Shown piece by piece: positions 11,571 through 23,082 of a stretch of DNA of 64,000 nucleotides. The notes beneath the pieces were generated by a model. The model was not told where the DNA came from and made no database searches. It saw only the letters and a list, made by a program, of their open reading frames with translations. Made by a program: the position numbers and the translations under genes. Source of the DNA: Plotosus lineatus (taxonomy: Eukaryota > Chordata > Actinopteri > Siluriformes > Plotosidae); contig CM045729.1 of assembly GCA_024760905.1 (NCBI GenBank), forward strand, positions 58,074,580 to 58,138,579, written 5' to 3'. Within the stretch, counting starts at the first letter, position 1; every line of letters begins with the position of its first letter.

Positions 11571-12767
11571 TATTACAAGTTGTAGCATAAAAATAATACA
11601 CAATCCAAAATATAAAGGCATGCAAAAATGATACTTTGTCAGTGCAATCCAAAAGTAAAGACCTGAAGCAGACAGAATAAAGAAGTCTGAACTTTGCGAT
11701 GAGTAAATGTTCATAAAGCATTGATATTATGTAAAACATCAGGAAATGATTTAAGAAATACTATTAAAGTCAGTGCTAGTATTCAGGTGAGCACAGCCTC
11801 TGCTATCAAGGGAGCCGTATCTGAAGTCCTTGTTATATTCAGTAGAACGTACTCTGCTTGTGTCTGAAGCTATAATTTATCTAAATTATCTAACAGTGTC
11901 TGATGACATCATAGGTTTGTCAGAGATCTTAACAGATTGGAATAAAACAAATAATAATCCTATTCTCACTTCTTATTACAATATCATTTGCAAACAGTCT
12001 ATTGTCATTTATCTCAAGAACATTAAGGAAATAAATCATGAATCGGACTGCTCTGAACCAGCAAGCAGGCTCGGCTTGCAACACCTCAGTGTTTAACTAA
12101 GCGCAGACATTCTTCCACATTTCTCATCTTTCCACATCTCACATGACCCGATAGCTTACTGGCCTCTCAGTCAAATCCGACATGCTGCTCATAACAGCCC
12201 TGATCAACAAATGGGGACTGAATACAGAGCCAACACCAATCAATATGTTCCTTTGTGAAGGACTAGTACATTCTACAGAGCCATCAATCTGCAGTGAGGC
12301 ATTGACTTATCCACAATCACCTGGTGCCCTTGGAGAACAGGCTGTATCAGAGTCTCCCAATGAAATACAACACAATACTGTACACATTAATCTCTGGTTA
12401 ATTCAGTTTGGGACTTTGTTGACTGCTGTTTCATACTGTCTGCTAGTGAAGATTAACACTGAATGCACACAGAAGCACTGGCATATTTTCACATATACAG
12501 ATAGAAAAGGCAACGTAGTCTATGTGCGGTGTTCTTGGTGTTCTGGAAAAGCTGCCTGCTGCGGCCTCATGGGAGGTAATTATAAAAATAAATACAGAGG
12601 GGGCTGTAGCTGTTAATAAATGCATGATTGTTCACAGTCAGTGCATTGTTTAACACACATGGTGAGGGTCTGTGGTCTCCGGGCCTAAAGCGCACAGTCT
12701 GAGACAATCATAGGCAGCCATATAAAGTACAATCATACTACAATCATAGGCAGCCATATATGTAATA
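11571..12767. other. unique noncoding sequence with a 20-bp direct repeat
   Basis: No gene recognised; a frame of about 144 codons (12182-12616) shows no domain. CAATCATAGGCAGCCATATA occurs exactly twice, at 12705-12724 and 12741-12760, next to the M1-C insertion. Confidence 0.5.
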
Positions 12768-12968
12768 CAGGAATCCCTCGCTACTTCGCGCTTCAATTTA
12801 TGCGGCTTCAGTGCATCGCGTTTTTTTTTTTTTTTGAATATTCATCTAAATAAAAAATAAGGAAATTAAGGAACAGAAAGGGAAAAGATTAAAGAAAATA
12901 CCACAAAACAAGGCCAATTGTGAAAAAAATAACCCTAAACAAACACAAAACAAAAAACAGCCCAAAAT

Positions 12969-13217
12969 TCTTCTTTCTTCTTTTCCTTTCGGCTTTTCCA
13001 TTCAGGGGTCGCCACAGCGAATCATCTTCCTCCATCTCACCCTATCCTCTGCATCTTCTTCTCTTACACCAACTGCCTTCATGTCCTCCTTCACCACGTC
13101 CATGAATCGTCTCTTTGGTCTTCCTCTAGGCCTTCTACCTGGTAGTTCCAACCTCAGCATCCTACTACCAATATCCCCACTATCCGTCCTCTGTACATGT
13201 CCAAACCATCTCAATCT
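12969..13217 (-). mobile_element. RTE-like LINE, 5'-truncated 3' end
   Basis: The minus strand encodes the C-terminus of a non-LTR reverse-transcriptase protein ([60 protein letters not shown]). It is followed by the noncoding tail GGCGACCCCTGAATGG and AAG repeats. A 17-bp direct repeat with one mismatch flanks it (12952-12968 and 13218-13234). Probably an Expander/BovB-like RTE element; clade assignment is from memory of fish LINEs. Confidence 0.82.
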
Positions 13218-13313
13218 AAAAAACAACCCAAAATCTCCCATCAAAACTATATTTTTGTGAGTGCATCTTTATGTGTGTGTATTTATATTTTATTTACATC
13301 GTATGTATTACTT

Positions 13314-13638
13314 TGGTCTAGTGGTATAGGGCGCTGGATCGCTGATCCAAAGGTTGGGGGTTCGAGTCCCACTCTCCACAAGGTTGTCACTGCCCAAGTG
13401 CAGCTAACTGCACTTCAAAGGCGGGCCATGTCTCTCACTGTCTATGGTGAGAGGCATGTAAAAGAGCCATTGCTGACTTTCGTAAAGAGTCAGTGTGTTT
13501 CTGTCCCTTGCTAAAAAGGGTTGTGACAGGAAGGGCATCCAATGTAAAAAAAACCCTCTGCCAAATCAAAACGTGTGAATCAGATGATTCGCTGTGGCGA
13601 CTCCCGAGTAAAAGGGAAAAAGCCGAAAGGAAGACAGA
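13314..13638 (+). mobile_element. SINE-B1
   Basis: The tRNA-like head has a TAGTGGTATAGGGCGCTGG A-box region and GGGGGTTCGAGTCCCAC B-box. Next comes the B body (GGGCCATGTCTCTCACTGTC), a segment matching the 5' region of the LINE at 40028 (GGGTTGTGACAGGAAGGGC), then the LINE 3' tail (GATTCGCTGTGGCGACTCCC). Inserted in M1-C; the flanking duplication is short or blurred. Confidence 0.85.
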
Positions 13639-13959
13639 CATTATTTTTTCATGTTTAATTGTTATTGTAAGCATTTATAGCATCGAATATGTATTTATTA
13701 ATATTATATACACATATACATGTACGTATACGTATACGTCAGTTAGGGGGGGGGGTTATTCTACTTCACGGATTTCAGTTATCGCGGGGGTATCTCGGTT
13801 CAAATTAACAGCGGAAAGTGAGGGATCTCTGTACTGTAGATGATAGCAGTGATGCACTATACAGTACATAGATTTAGCTATTTACCCATAGTTCCTTTCC
13901 TATGATTAATACAGTAAATTTGAAAGATCATTTAAGATTTTGATGAAGTAATAACAATG

Positions 13960-14184
13960 CCGGCCTGTGGTAGCCCGGTGGTAGGGTGCTGGATTAAAGA
14001 TTTGAAAGTCGGGGGTTCAAAGGCCTGCATTTCTGTCAGCCCATTTCTGCCCGGAAATGGCTTGGGAAGCTACCCAGGGTGTATTCTGCCCTCACCCAGA
14101 ATCAGTTATGATGGGCGTCACCCTCCATGTGACCCTAATTAGGATTAAGTGGTTCAGAAAATGAATGAATGAATGAATGAATGA
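13960..14184 (+). mobile_element. short tRNA-headed SINE with tail A
   Basis: A degenerate head B-like region (GTAGCCCGGTGGTAGGGTGC, GTCGGGGGTTCAAAGG) passes quickly into tail A (CCCTAATTAGGATTAAGTGG) and a GAAT repeat end. The body between is much shorter than in SINE-A or B2, so it is either a deleted B2 copy or a separate small family. Confidence 0.65.
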
Positions 14185-14664
14185 TTACGGTGCAGCTAGA
14201 ATAACTTTTTCCACTAATTTTTATAAAAGATTTTTTGCTCTTGAAATGTCAAGCAAATATTCTTAAATTGAGTAAAAAGCTTTGCTGTTGAGAATCCAAA
14301 TGACACGGACAATGCTGGTGCAATAAAATATGATAAAAACACTTTAAAGGAAAAATGAAGCTGTGCACCCAACTGAGATCCAACACCTCTGTGGCTAGTG
14401 TAAAAGCAATTATTGTCAAGCTACCTCTCCATTATTGACTTTGTTAGCTATTTATTAACCACAACACTGTTATCAGATCATGGGAAGTCTCGCTGTGGTC
14501 CAGAACACAAACCTCAAAACCAAAATACTTAAGAATGTCATACTGTGGAATTTTAGCAATGAGCAAGTGCTTCGAAAGTGCATTATTGTCAGATTCAGAT
14601 GGAGGTCTAAAGGAAAAAAGTACCAAAGAGCCATTGTATAATAAAATTAAATATTTCTTTTAGC
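14185..14664. other. unique noncoding sequence
   Basis: Sequence between two tail-A repeats. No gene or mobile element recognised. Confidence 0.5.
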
Positions 14665-14786
14665 ACTGAGATGGCCTTGCGAGCTGTCCAGAGTGTACCC
14701 CGTCCTCACCCAGAGTTGGCTGAGATGGGCGCCACCCTAACCTGAATTAGGATCAAGCAGTTCAGAAAATGAATGAATGAATGACT
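14665..14786 (+). mobile_element. tail-A SINE fragment
   Basis: Only the 3' tail is present (GGCCTTGCGAGCTGTCCAGA, CACCCTAACCTGAATTAGGA), ending in GAAT repeats. The head is missing, so this is a 5'-truncated SINE copy. Confidence 0.75.
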
Positions 14787-14850
14787 GAATACTGCTTTTT
14801 CTCAACAGAAAAAGGAATAACTAAAATGAATCGAGATTATATATAAGGAT

Positions 14851-15580
14851 AACGTCCAGCACCTCGCGAGATGAGTGGTTACAGAGCTCAAGCTATTCGT
14901 CAAGGTGAGTGCGACTATATCTGATCAGTATCGCTCAACCTCACGCACCAGCTCAGGCTCCTTCCCTGCCACAAAGGTGACATTCCATGTCCCAAGAGTC
15001 AGAGTCAGTATCCATGCCTTCGGCTGCCACCCAACTCACATTGCACCCGACGCCCATAGCCCCTTCCACAGGTAGTCAGTCCATGGGAGGTAGGTAAAGG
15101 TAGGTAAAGTCTGTTGGGTTTTTACACCCGAGCCATAGTGGCTCATCAGGCCGGTGCTTATCCCCGGTTTCTTTAGCGTGAAGCGACCTGGAGTTCAACT
15201 CCTCCTGGATGGGACGCTAGTCCATCGCAGGTTACCTTCCCAGTATATTTGTACTGGTACCCGTTTATACTGCTGGGTGAACAGAGGCACACTTGTGGTT
15301 GAGACCTTGTCCAGGGATCTTAGCACAGTGAGGGTCTCAGTGGGATTCAAACTCACAACCTCCTGATCATGAGCGCAGCACCCTAACCACTACACCACCG
15401 GCCCCACAGTCCATGGGAGGGCAGACTCATATATCGTTTTCGGGTTGAGCCCGGCTAGGCTCCAGGGGCAGAAGCCTGATCAACAGGCGCTACTGTGGGA
15501 AGACATGGACAACATAGCGCCTAGGATTACTAGGACATGCAGACCTCTCTGCCATGATAAGATGGTGATCCAAGGAGGGG
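14851..15580 (-). mobile_element. Rex3: Rex3 5' region fragment, split by SINE-C
   Basis: The minus strand of 14851-15090 matches the Rex3 endonuclease start as seen at 8750-8964 (for example GACATTCCATGTCCC on the plus strand). The part at 15407-15580 looks like the Rex3 5' leader, recognised from memory (GACAACATAGCGCCTAGG). SINE-C lies between two copies of CAGTCCATGGGAGG. The element ends inside the endonuclease with no Rex3 3' end, which is unusual for a LINE and implies a deletion, a rearrangement or an inverted 5' piece. Confidence 0.8.
15091..15406 (-). mobile_element. SINE-C inserted in Rex3
   Basis: Minus strand: a head starting GGGGCCGGTGGTGTAGTGG with an A-box-like segment and a TTTGAATCCCACTG B-box-like segment, then a body ending GTGTAAAAACCCAACAGAC. 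A 14-bp duplication (15077-15090 and 15407-15420) flanks it. Next to its 3' end lies TTTACCTACC repeated sequence. The same SINE/Rex3 junction reappears in the copy at 49606-50003. Confidence 0.85.
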
Positions 15581-15605
15581 ATTATGACATATTTTAAAGT
15601 CACAT

Positions 15606-15893
15606 GTGGGTGGCATAGTGGTCAGCACGTTTGCTGCTCAGCCAGAAGGTTCTAGTTTTGAGTCCCGTGCTCAGCAAGAATGTTTCCGAGTTTGCATGTA
15701 CTCCATGTGCTTGTGTGGGTTTTTTCCGGGAACTGTGTTTTTCCTCCCATAGTCTAAAGACACGCACACACATGTTCCGAATTACCCTGTATGTGTGAGC
15801 GAGAATGGTTTTGTGTGTTTTGCCCCTGTGATGGACTGTCACGCTGTTCAGGATGTACCCTGCCTTTGCCCTCATTCCGCATAAATGAATGAA
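15606..15893 (+). mobile_element. SINE-A, diverged copy
   Basis: A tRNA-like head (GGTGGCATAGTGGTCAGCAC), then the SINE-A body (GAGTTTGCATGTACTCCATG, TTTTTCCTCCCATAGTC) and a degraded tail A ending AATGAATGAAG. It starts about 25 bases after the Rex3 fragment. Confidence 0.75.
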
Positions 15894-15941
15894 GATTGTC
15901 AAACACACACATAGAGTCTCATATGGTAATACTGTATAGAG

Positions 15942-18697
15942 CAGGTGTCACCAACACGGTGCCCGCGGGCACCCGGTCGCCCGCAAGGACCACATGAGTC
16001 GCCCGCGGGCCTGTTCCAAAAATAGCACATCTCATAGAGAGCTGCGTCTAAAAATTAATTTTGTTCTGTTGCTATTATTTTTTTAATCACACTTGTATGT
16101 ATATAGATTTAAAAAATACTATCTTAAAAATACTTTAAGGTTAACGCGCACAATATTTACCTATGGGCAGTAAAGTAGAGCTTGTGGGATGTGGAGAGTA
16201 AGCTAGCGGGCGCTGTATGCACTTTCGTACCCCAAAAACATGGCAGAAAAAAGAAAGAAAACGTATCTCTTTCACAGTGAATGGGAAGAGGAGTTCTTTT
16301 TTACGACTGTAAAGAAACCTGCGTGTGTCTGATTTGCGGGACGACCGTGGCGACAGCAAACGGCACAATGTGGAGAGACATTTCAATACGTGTCACAAAA
16401 GCTACCATGATAAATATCCACCTGCAAGCGCCTCTACGGGCAGAAAAAGCCCGTGAGCTAAAGACCGCTCTGGGTAAGCAACAGTCTTTTTACGAGGCCG
16501 GCCAAAAACTCACAAAAAGCAACTCAAGCCTCGTTTAGAGCTACACATTTTCTGATCAAGAAAAAAAAGGCATTTACAGATGGAGAAGTTGTCAAAGAAG
16601 CGATGTTATTAATTGCTAACACTGTATTTAAAGACGAGAAAAATGGAAGCGACCTAATCTCCACTCTTTCCGACGTCCAACTGGGGCATCTACGATGGCA
16701 AGACGAGTATCAGCTATGTCCAGTAACTTGGTCGATCAGTTGGAGCAGGATCTGGCGAAGTGCAAGTGGTTTAGCCTCCAGTGCGATGAGTCCGTGGACA
16801 GCAGCAGTACAGCGCAGTTATTGGTTTTTATCCGGATGGTGTTTAATGATTTCTCCACAAAAGAAGAACTCCTGACACTACTGCCCTTAAAGACAACTAC
16901 GAGAGGAGTTGACATTTATAACACGGTGAAGGAGTTTTTCGTGCAGAAAAAGGTGCCATTGGAAAAGCTGGTAGCGGTGACAACAGACGGGGCTCCTGCT
17001 ATGGTCGGCCGACAGACAGGTTTCATCGCTCACTGTAAACGTGACCCAGACTTCCCCAAATTTCTGCATTACCATTGCATCATTCACCAGCAGGCGTTGT
17101 GTGCGAAAGTGATCGGCTTTGGGCACGTGATGACTCTCGTTGTGAAAATCATAAACAACATCCGCTCCAAAGCAAAGCAGCACAGGATTTTCAAGGTACT
17201 ATTAGAGGAGATGTCAGCAGAATATGGGGACCTACTGCTACACACAGAAATCAGATGGCTCAGCAGAGGACGAGTTTTGCATCGTTTTTTGTCTCTTTTG
17301 CGTGAAATCAAAGAGTTCATGCAGTCCAAAGGCGAAGATGTCTCACTGCTAGAGGACACAGAGTGGACACTTGACCTTGCATTTTTGGTGGACATTACTG
17401 GGAAACTAAACCTCCTGAACTGCCAGCTGCAAGGCAAAGGTAAGACTGTTGTCGATATGATAAGTGCTTTAAATGCATTTAAAGCCAAAATGAATGCATT
17501 CTCTGCAGATTTACAGAGAAAAAGTTCTGCACTTTCCCTCTGTGCAGTCAGTGCTGAAAGACAATGCTTCTGCATCTGAGACATTTGAAAAAGTGGCAGA
17601 AAAGTACATTGAAGTAATAAACAGACTTGGGCAAGAGTTTGAGAATAGGTTTTGTGACCTTCATCAGCTTGAACCATGTGTGTTCTTCTATTTCCAACCC
17701 TTTCATGAATGGGGACACAACATGCTTTGCTGAGCAGTTAAGTGCAACGTTCAACTTGGATGCTGGACAGGTGGAGATTGAAATTATAACATTGCAAAAT
17801 GATCTCCATCTCAAAGCCTACCAGGCTGCACCAAACTTTTGGCGCCTTGTTGACACAGAGAAGTACAGTGGAGTATGCACAGCAGCCATGAAGGTTGCCA
17901 GCCTGTTTGGCTCAACCTATCTCTGTGAATCAGCATTTTCTGACATGAACTTCATCAAAAACAAACACAGAACACGCCTCACTGATGCACATCTGAGAGA
18001 CTCACTCACAGTTGCAGTGTCAAGTTACACACCAGATTACAACACACTGGTGAACAGCATGCAATGCCAGTCTTCCCACTAACCAAGGACGGATACCAGA
18101 TGTAGTCAGTGGCAACATGGTAGTGCCATGGCAAAGTTGAATTAAAATATTGAAGAATTGTGTTCAATTTAAAAGTGTGTTCATGACATTTAAAAGTTAT
18201 AATTTTGTTAAACATAACACAGACTTGGCCATTAGTTCAAAATGTGAAATAAAAATGTATTACATATTTAAAAATATGTAAGTTGATTTTGTTTAACATT
18301 ACATAATTGTTAACTTTTGAAACATGTTGCAACATAGTTCATGATTTGTTAACAGGGCATGTCAGTGGCTTGTGCAAATGGGATATTTTTTGCTAAAATG
18401 TAGTGATGTAAGTGATCATCTGAAAATGTAACAAATACTGTGATTAATAGAGATAAAGTGTTGAATATTGATATCTGTTTCCCACCTTGTTGTCATTTTT
18501 GATAATCATTGTTAGAAATCATTAACATGATCAGTGTCTTTACATAGGTGAGTATTACTAATCATTATAAATAATGTATAACTAAAGGCAAACTGAGCAA
18601 ATTTGTTATTTCAGAAGAGCGTATCAAACTGGTAGCCCTTCGTATGATTCAGTAACCGTGAAGTAGCTCTCAGTTTCAAAAATGTTGGTGACCCCTG
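15942..18697 (+). mobile_element. hAT-superfamily DNA transposon with 8-bp target duplication
   Basis: The termini CAGGTGTCACCAACA (15942-15956) and TGTTGGTGACCCCTG (18683-18697) are inverted repeats with one mismatch. GTATAGAG is duplicated on both sides (15934-15941, 18698-18705). The 8-bp duplication and CAG ends are hallmarks of hAT elements. At about 2.76 kb it spans a complete but frameshifted transposase gene, so it looks like a formerly autonomous element. GC-rich GCCCGCGGGC palindromes lie close inside the left end. Confidence 0.93.
16240..18082 (+). pseudogene. hAT transposase, frameshifted
   Basis: The reading starts at the ATG in ACATGGCAGAAAAAAG. A BED-type zinc finger follows (CLICGTTVA, then histidines near 16380), broken by frame changes around 16310-16360, and a stop lies near 16455. 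The longest frame (16695-17579) holds hAT catalytic-domain blocks: CDESVDSSS, VAVTTDGAPAMVGRQTGF, HYHCIIHQQALCAKV and EIRWLSRGRVL. Frame changes near 17515 and 17690 lead to the C-terminal dimerisation region (ASLFGSTYLCESAFSDMNFI, HRTRLTDAHLRDSLTVAV), ending at 18082. It resembles the transposase lineage behind GTF2IRD2/ZBED5-type proteins. Several frameshifts make it inactive. Confidence 0.9.
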
Positions 18698-20618
18698 GTA
18701 TAGAGCTTACACTCAGTAAAGTGATTCATGGACCTCAAAGTTTCAATGGACTTCTGGGTCCAATTATGGCACTAATAATGTATCTATCAGAACGAATAAG
18801 AGACACCCTAATCACCCTCATCAGAAAACCGGCCACAGGAGTTCTCAGAAAAATACCTTTGAGGTTGTGCTTTAGTAGCATGCATTAGATGGCTTTGTAC
18901 TAAATCAGATTAAACCTGCCTGCTCCCATTGTGCCTTCTATATAATGGTGGTCCTGTACAGTAGAGCCAATCAGTTTGTTTAATTGAATGTAAATAATGA
19001 ATTCCCAGGGATAAAATTTAGCCCTGTTGGTAACTGAGTGGGATCACAGCCTCCAATTCCCAACTTCAAATGAAAACATGAGGCGTGAGGACCAGCAATG
19101 ACAATTTTACAGCAATGGAAAAGGACAAGAAAGACTCAGGGAAAGATAGTAGGGGAGGGAGAAAACTGAACTAATGAGGTACAAAGACCTAACGAGTTTG
19201 GTGAAGAAGAAAAAAAAAAAAAAAAATCAAGTGTTTCCAAAGTCATCTTTAAACTTAGTGAGATGAAACAGAAGCATGGCAGTTGTTTTTGACAGCACAG
19301 GACGAGTGGGGCCACAGCTCTGAAAGAGCGGTAATTCCCTATTCCTTTTTTATTATCCCCCACTCCCTCTCTGTTGGGAGCCCCCTCGCCTTTCTCCCCA
19401 AACCCAACATTGATTCTTGAATTAGACTGTTTTATTGAATAATTAATACATTGCTCCTTGTGATTGATGATTTGCATGGCTTGAATATTAGCTTTTCAAT
19501 CAAACGCTGCTTGTTCTAATGTAATCATATTGAAAACATGTCAAGAAGTGTTTACCCACTTTGCGTGTGATGTCATCCTAAGTAGCACCACTGCTGCTGT
19601 TCGGTGCTCTTCAGTGGGGAATAGCCTTGTTGAACATGCATGCACTGCTGATTACACGGCTCTTGAGTTCCGACAGCTTCGGAAAAAAGACTTGATAGAT
19701 TTTTTTCTCCACTCCACTGAGAGCCATCATTTCCTTTCTGAGTACCTCTTGCTGACTTCGTGAGAGGGTGGGCTCCGATTGACTGACAGGCCTGCAAGAC
19801 AGGGAATAGAGCAGTTGTCAGACATGTAGCTAGTATCTTCCTGTGCCTGTGCAATGGCAATATAAACTTAAAACATAAGTATAAATAAGCACAGAGACCA
19901 ATATTAAGATTCTGTTTTAATTTGTGAACGAGTGCAGTGGATTTTCAAATTCCTCTGTCAGTAGCATTCAGTGTTTATTTGCGTGTTTGGGGTTCAATCT
20001 GGGGAGTGTGTCAGCATGTGACTGCTGTTTGAAAATGCTTCGCCTTATCAAATGTCTGCTGTGTTTAGACTGCTCCAAACACGCATAGCTAAATAATTTA
20101 CGCCAATCACACTAATGACAGGGTGGGATCACATCAAGCTGGGGAAGACTGCATGAGTGATGAACAGGAACTGGGGACTTATGCTTGACGAACACTCACA
20201 GTCAAGCCTCCCACCACTCGCCAACCTATCACACACATCAGGTCCTGTCAGGACACAATTCCTGCTCTGTAACTAGCCCTGAAATGGCATAGTCAGTCAT
20301 TATAGTCAGCTTGCCAATTAAGCATAATGTAATCTCTGACTGGTTGTCAGTTGCACCCTAATATTATTATGAGGTAATTTATGCTAAGATTATATACTTC
20401 CTATTGACAGACAGCTTGTTGTTTCTCTGGATTTAGTATCTGGAACTGCCGCTACACTGTAAAATGGTTTACGCAGTCAAGGCATGGCAGAACATTGCAC
20501 AGGTGAGAGGAGTTTGGAAAAGGTAAACAGTGCATGAAACATTTTGATTGGTAGAGAAAGACAGGATCACTCCATTATTGCACATTTGTCTTCGCTGTAA
20601 TGTCATGTAAGTGAATTA
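18698..20618. other. unique noncoding sequence
   Basis: No gene or mobile element recognised. A short A run lies near 19207-19226. The stretch 20100-20480 is complex and non-repetitive. Confidence 0.45.
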
Positions 20619-21229
20619 CTGGGATCCCTCGCTACTTCGCACTTCAATTCACGCGGCTTCAGTGCATCGTGTTTTTTTTTTAAATATTCATCGAGTTAAA
20701 AAATAATGAAATTAAGGAAGAATAGGGGGAAAAAGTTAAGGAAAATGCAACAAAACAAGATCAATTATCCCACCGTGATCAGTTTTCCTATTTGCGGGAT
20801 GGGTTTACCTGTTTACCTGTAGCCATTTGATTTGCAATAAATTGAATTGAATTATGCAAAAAAAAAAAAAAACCTAAAGAAACACAAAACAACCCAAACC
20901 CAACCCCCCCCCATCAAAACTACTTACATTTTTATGAGAGGTAGGCATCTGAGTGCGTGCGTATGTGCGTGCGTGTGCACATGCGTCTCTATGTGTGTGT
21001 ATTTGTATTTTATTTACATCTTATGCATTATTTTTTAATGTTTAATTGTTATTATAAGCATTTATAGCATTGAATGTGTATTTATTGATATTATATACAC
21101 ATATACATGTACGTATATGTCAGTCGGGAGAGGGGAAGGGGGTGTTGATCCTACTTCGCGGAATTCGGTGGAATTCGGCTGTGGGGGGGATCTCGGTCCC
21201 AATTAACGGCGGAAAGTGAGGGATCCCTG
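20619..21229 (+). mobile_element. M1-D MITE with a small insertion
   Basis: Starts CTGGGATCCCTCGCTACTTC after TA and ends GTGAGGGATCCCTG before TA. An insert of about 80 bp (roughly 20773-20853) interrupts the AATTATGCAA stretch. It ends AATAAATTGAATTGAATTA and may be the end of an L2-type element. Confidence 0.82.
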
Positions 21230-21239
21230 TATTACATTT

Positions 21240-21430
21240 TTCTTTCATAAAAGTTAAAGTGGTCCTTTGGACTACTGACTGTAATAGCATGAATTTAAAC
21301 CCCAGCACTGCCATGTTGCCACCGCTGGGCCTTTGAGCTCATCCCTTAACCCTCACCTTCTCAAATGTATAAACGATATAAATGTAAGGCACTCTAGATA
21401 AGGGCATCTGCCAAAAGCAATAAACATAAA
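21240..21430 (+). repeat. SINE-like dispersed repeat, degraded
   Basis: It contains TTTAAACCCCAGCACTGCCA, GGGCCTTTGAGCTCATCCC and TAGATAAGGGCATCTGCC. Sequences like these recur in many fish genomes as a tRNA-headed repeat with an ATGTAA-rich end. Only one copy is present here, so recognition rests on memory. Confidence 0.45.
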
Positions 21431-22045
21431 CCCAGACATAAATTCTCGGTAAAGCTGTATCGCCATCTTTGTTATTAGCCCTGTTTGCTGTAACTGTCAG
21501 AAGGAATCCTGTATATGTCACACTTGGATGACCTTCATATGGTACCCGGGGTGCATGATCCATAAGGTATTGTGCTGGTGTGATGAAATTCCAGTTCTAA
21601 GACAAGAACAAAAACAGGCACACATGCAAAAATTGAAAGCTTATTCACATTAAAGGCACCTTGAAGAAAGCCGCCTTTCCCCCGGGCTTACTACATATCC
21701 GATATATTATTCAAAAAATCATTAGGCTAAATTAAAAAGCTGTTTGAGGGTAACCATATCCTTTAATGAGACCAAGAAGAGAAGAACAACATTAAAACAG
21801 AACTCTAGAACAGAAACACAATACAAGCGCAGCCAGCAGCTATCGATTATCAATCAGCCAGGTCAGTATCTTTCTTTTGCCGGACACTGCTGTAGAGCTT
21901 CTGCTCGAAGAAGAGAAATTTACTCAGAAAACCTTTTCATTAAAGGCCAACATTTCCCTATTGTCAAGTTAAAAAGACCATTTACCTGTGAATATATTCT
22001 GGGAAAGAATTTCTGCAACGGTACGTAGTATATAATAACAACATA

Positions 22046-22079
<34 letters not shown>

Positions 22080-22697
22080 CCGAAGCCTACTAGGCATATG
22101 AATTATGCTATTATTATTATTGCCGACCCTTTGTACTGATGTCTTGTGTTCTCTTCTGCAAGAGTGGATCATAAAATCTTCTACAATCTGCACTTGGCAG
22201 TTTTATGATTTACTTATGAAATAGCAATGTGATATTCGAGGCTCACTGTGCACTGCTATGATCTCTTCTAGTTCCAAGCCCAGTAAACTAGAGCTGTAGA
22301 TCAATTACTGCTTTGGAGCTGCAACAAAAAAGTAGGCTAGCTTGAGGTTGTTCTGGCAAATACTTCAACCGAAAGCAAAGAGTAATGTGCAGCTATTGAC
22401 ACTAGAACTTGTGATTTTCTTTAAACGATTCCCTTATTTATTAATGTGAGAGAATGGGCAGTGAAACGATAGGGAATGCCTGCCAGAACAAGAAGTTACA
22501 CGACATGGTGGTCAAGTGTAGCAAAATAGCTTTAGGCAAATCGTATATATTATATATGTGTCACTGGTGTAAGCTGCAGGTCAGTAACTGCAGCCAGCAG
22601 AGATATATCTGTGAAGCGCAGAAGCGTGGGACATGCTATGCTCTCTCCTGGCATTCCTGCCTACACCTCAAACTGACAAAGTAATGGGGAAATAGAA

Positions 22698-22700
<3 letters not shown>
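21431..22700. other. unique noncoding sequence with poly-A
   Basis: A 31-base A run occupies 22047-22077 and an ATT-rich stretch follows near 22110. No gene recognised. Confidence 0.5.
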
Positions 22701-22751
<51 letters not shown>

Positions 22752-22820
22752 AAAGAGAGATAGAAGAGAGAGAGAGAGAGAGATAGATACAGAGAGAGCG
22801 AGAGAGAGAGAGAGCGAGAG

Positions 22821-22884
<64 letters not shown>
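22701..22884. repeat. (GT)n-(GA)n compound microsatellite
   Basis: GT run to about 22748, then about 135 bp of GA with scattered GATA and GCGA interruptions. The older interrupted GA part is followed by a pure GA run at 22830-22884. Confidence 0.97.
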
Positions 22885-22888
<4 letters not shown>

Positions 22889-23031
22889 TGGGGCCAGTGA
22901 TTTTACATGGGCATTGTATGACACTCAGGATAGTTAACCTTGGTTGGAGGTGAATAAAGGTTTATCATTTGAGAAAGTGGTGTGGTTGTCTCTTGTCTCT
23001 GGCGATGCTGTCCTGTCAGATAACTCTCATC

Positions 23032-23033
<2 letters not shown>
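22885..23033. other. short spacer between microsatellites
   Basis: Non-repetitive sequence, nothing recognised. Confidence 0.4.

Positions 23034-23079
<46 letters not shown>
23034..23079. repeat. (CT)n microsatellite
   Basis: About 23 CT units. With the GA run ending at 22884 it forms a widely spaced inverted pair. Confidence 0.95.

Positions 23080-23082
<3 letters not shown>

Larger units (their letters stand above)
12768..13831 (+). mobile_element. M1-C, MITE carrying two insertions
   Basis: Starts CAGGAATCCCTCGCTACTTC after TA and ends GTGAGGGATCTCTG before TA. It aligns with M1-B apart from a LINE 3' end at 12969-13217 and a SINE-B1 at 13314-13638. Confidence 0.85.

Noticed and set aside
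12182..12616. 144-codon open frame
   Set aside because: Composition is ordinary and no motif is recognisable; not called a gene.
13314..13390. tRNA gene candidate (A and B boxes)
   Set aside because: It is the head of SINE-B; the arms do not close into a full cloverleaf and the head is followed by SINE body. The same applies to all other SINE heads here.
16281..18082. hAT transposase as a domesticated host gene
   Set aside because: Intact transposon ends, an 8-bp duplication and several frameshifts show an inactive transposon copy, not a conserved gene.
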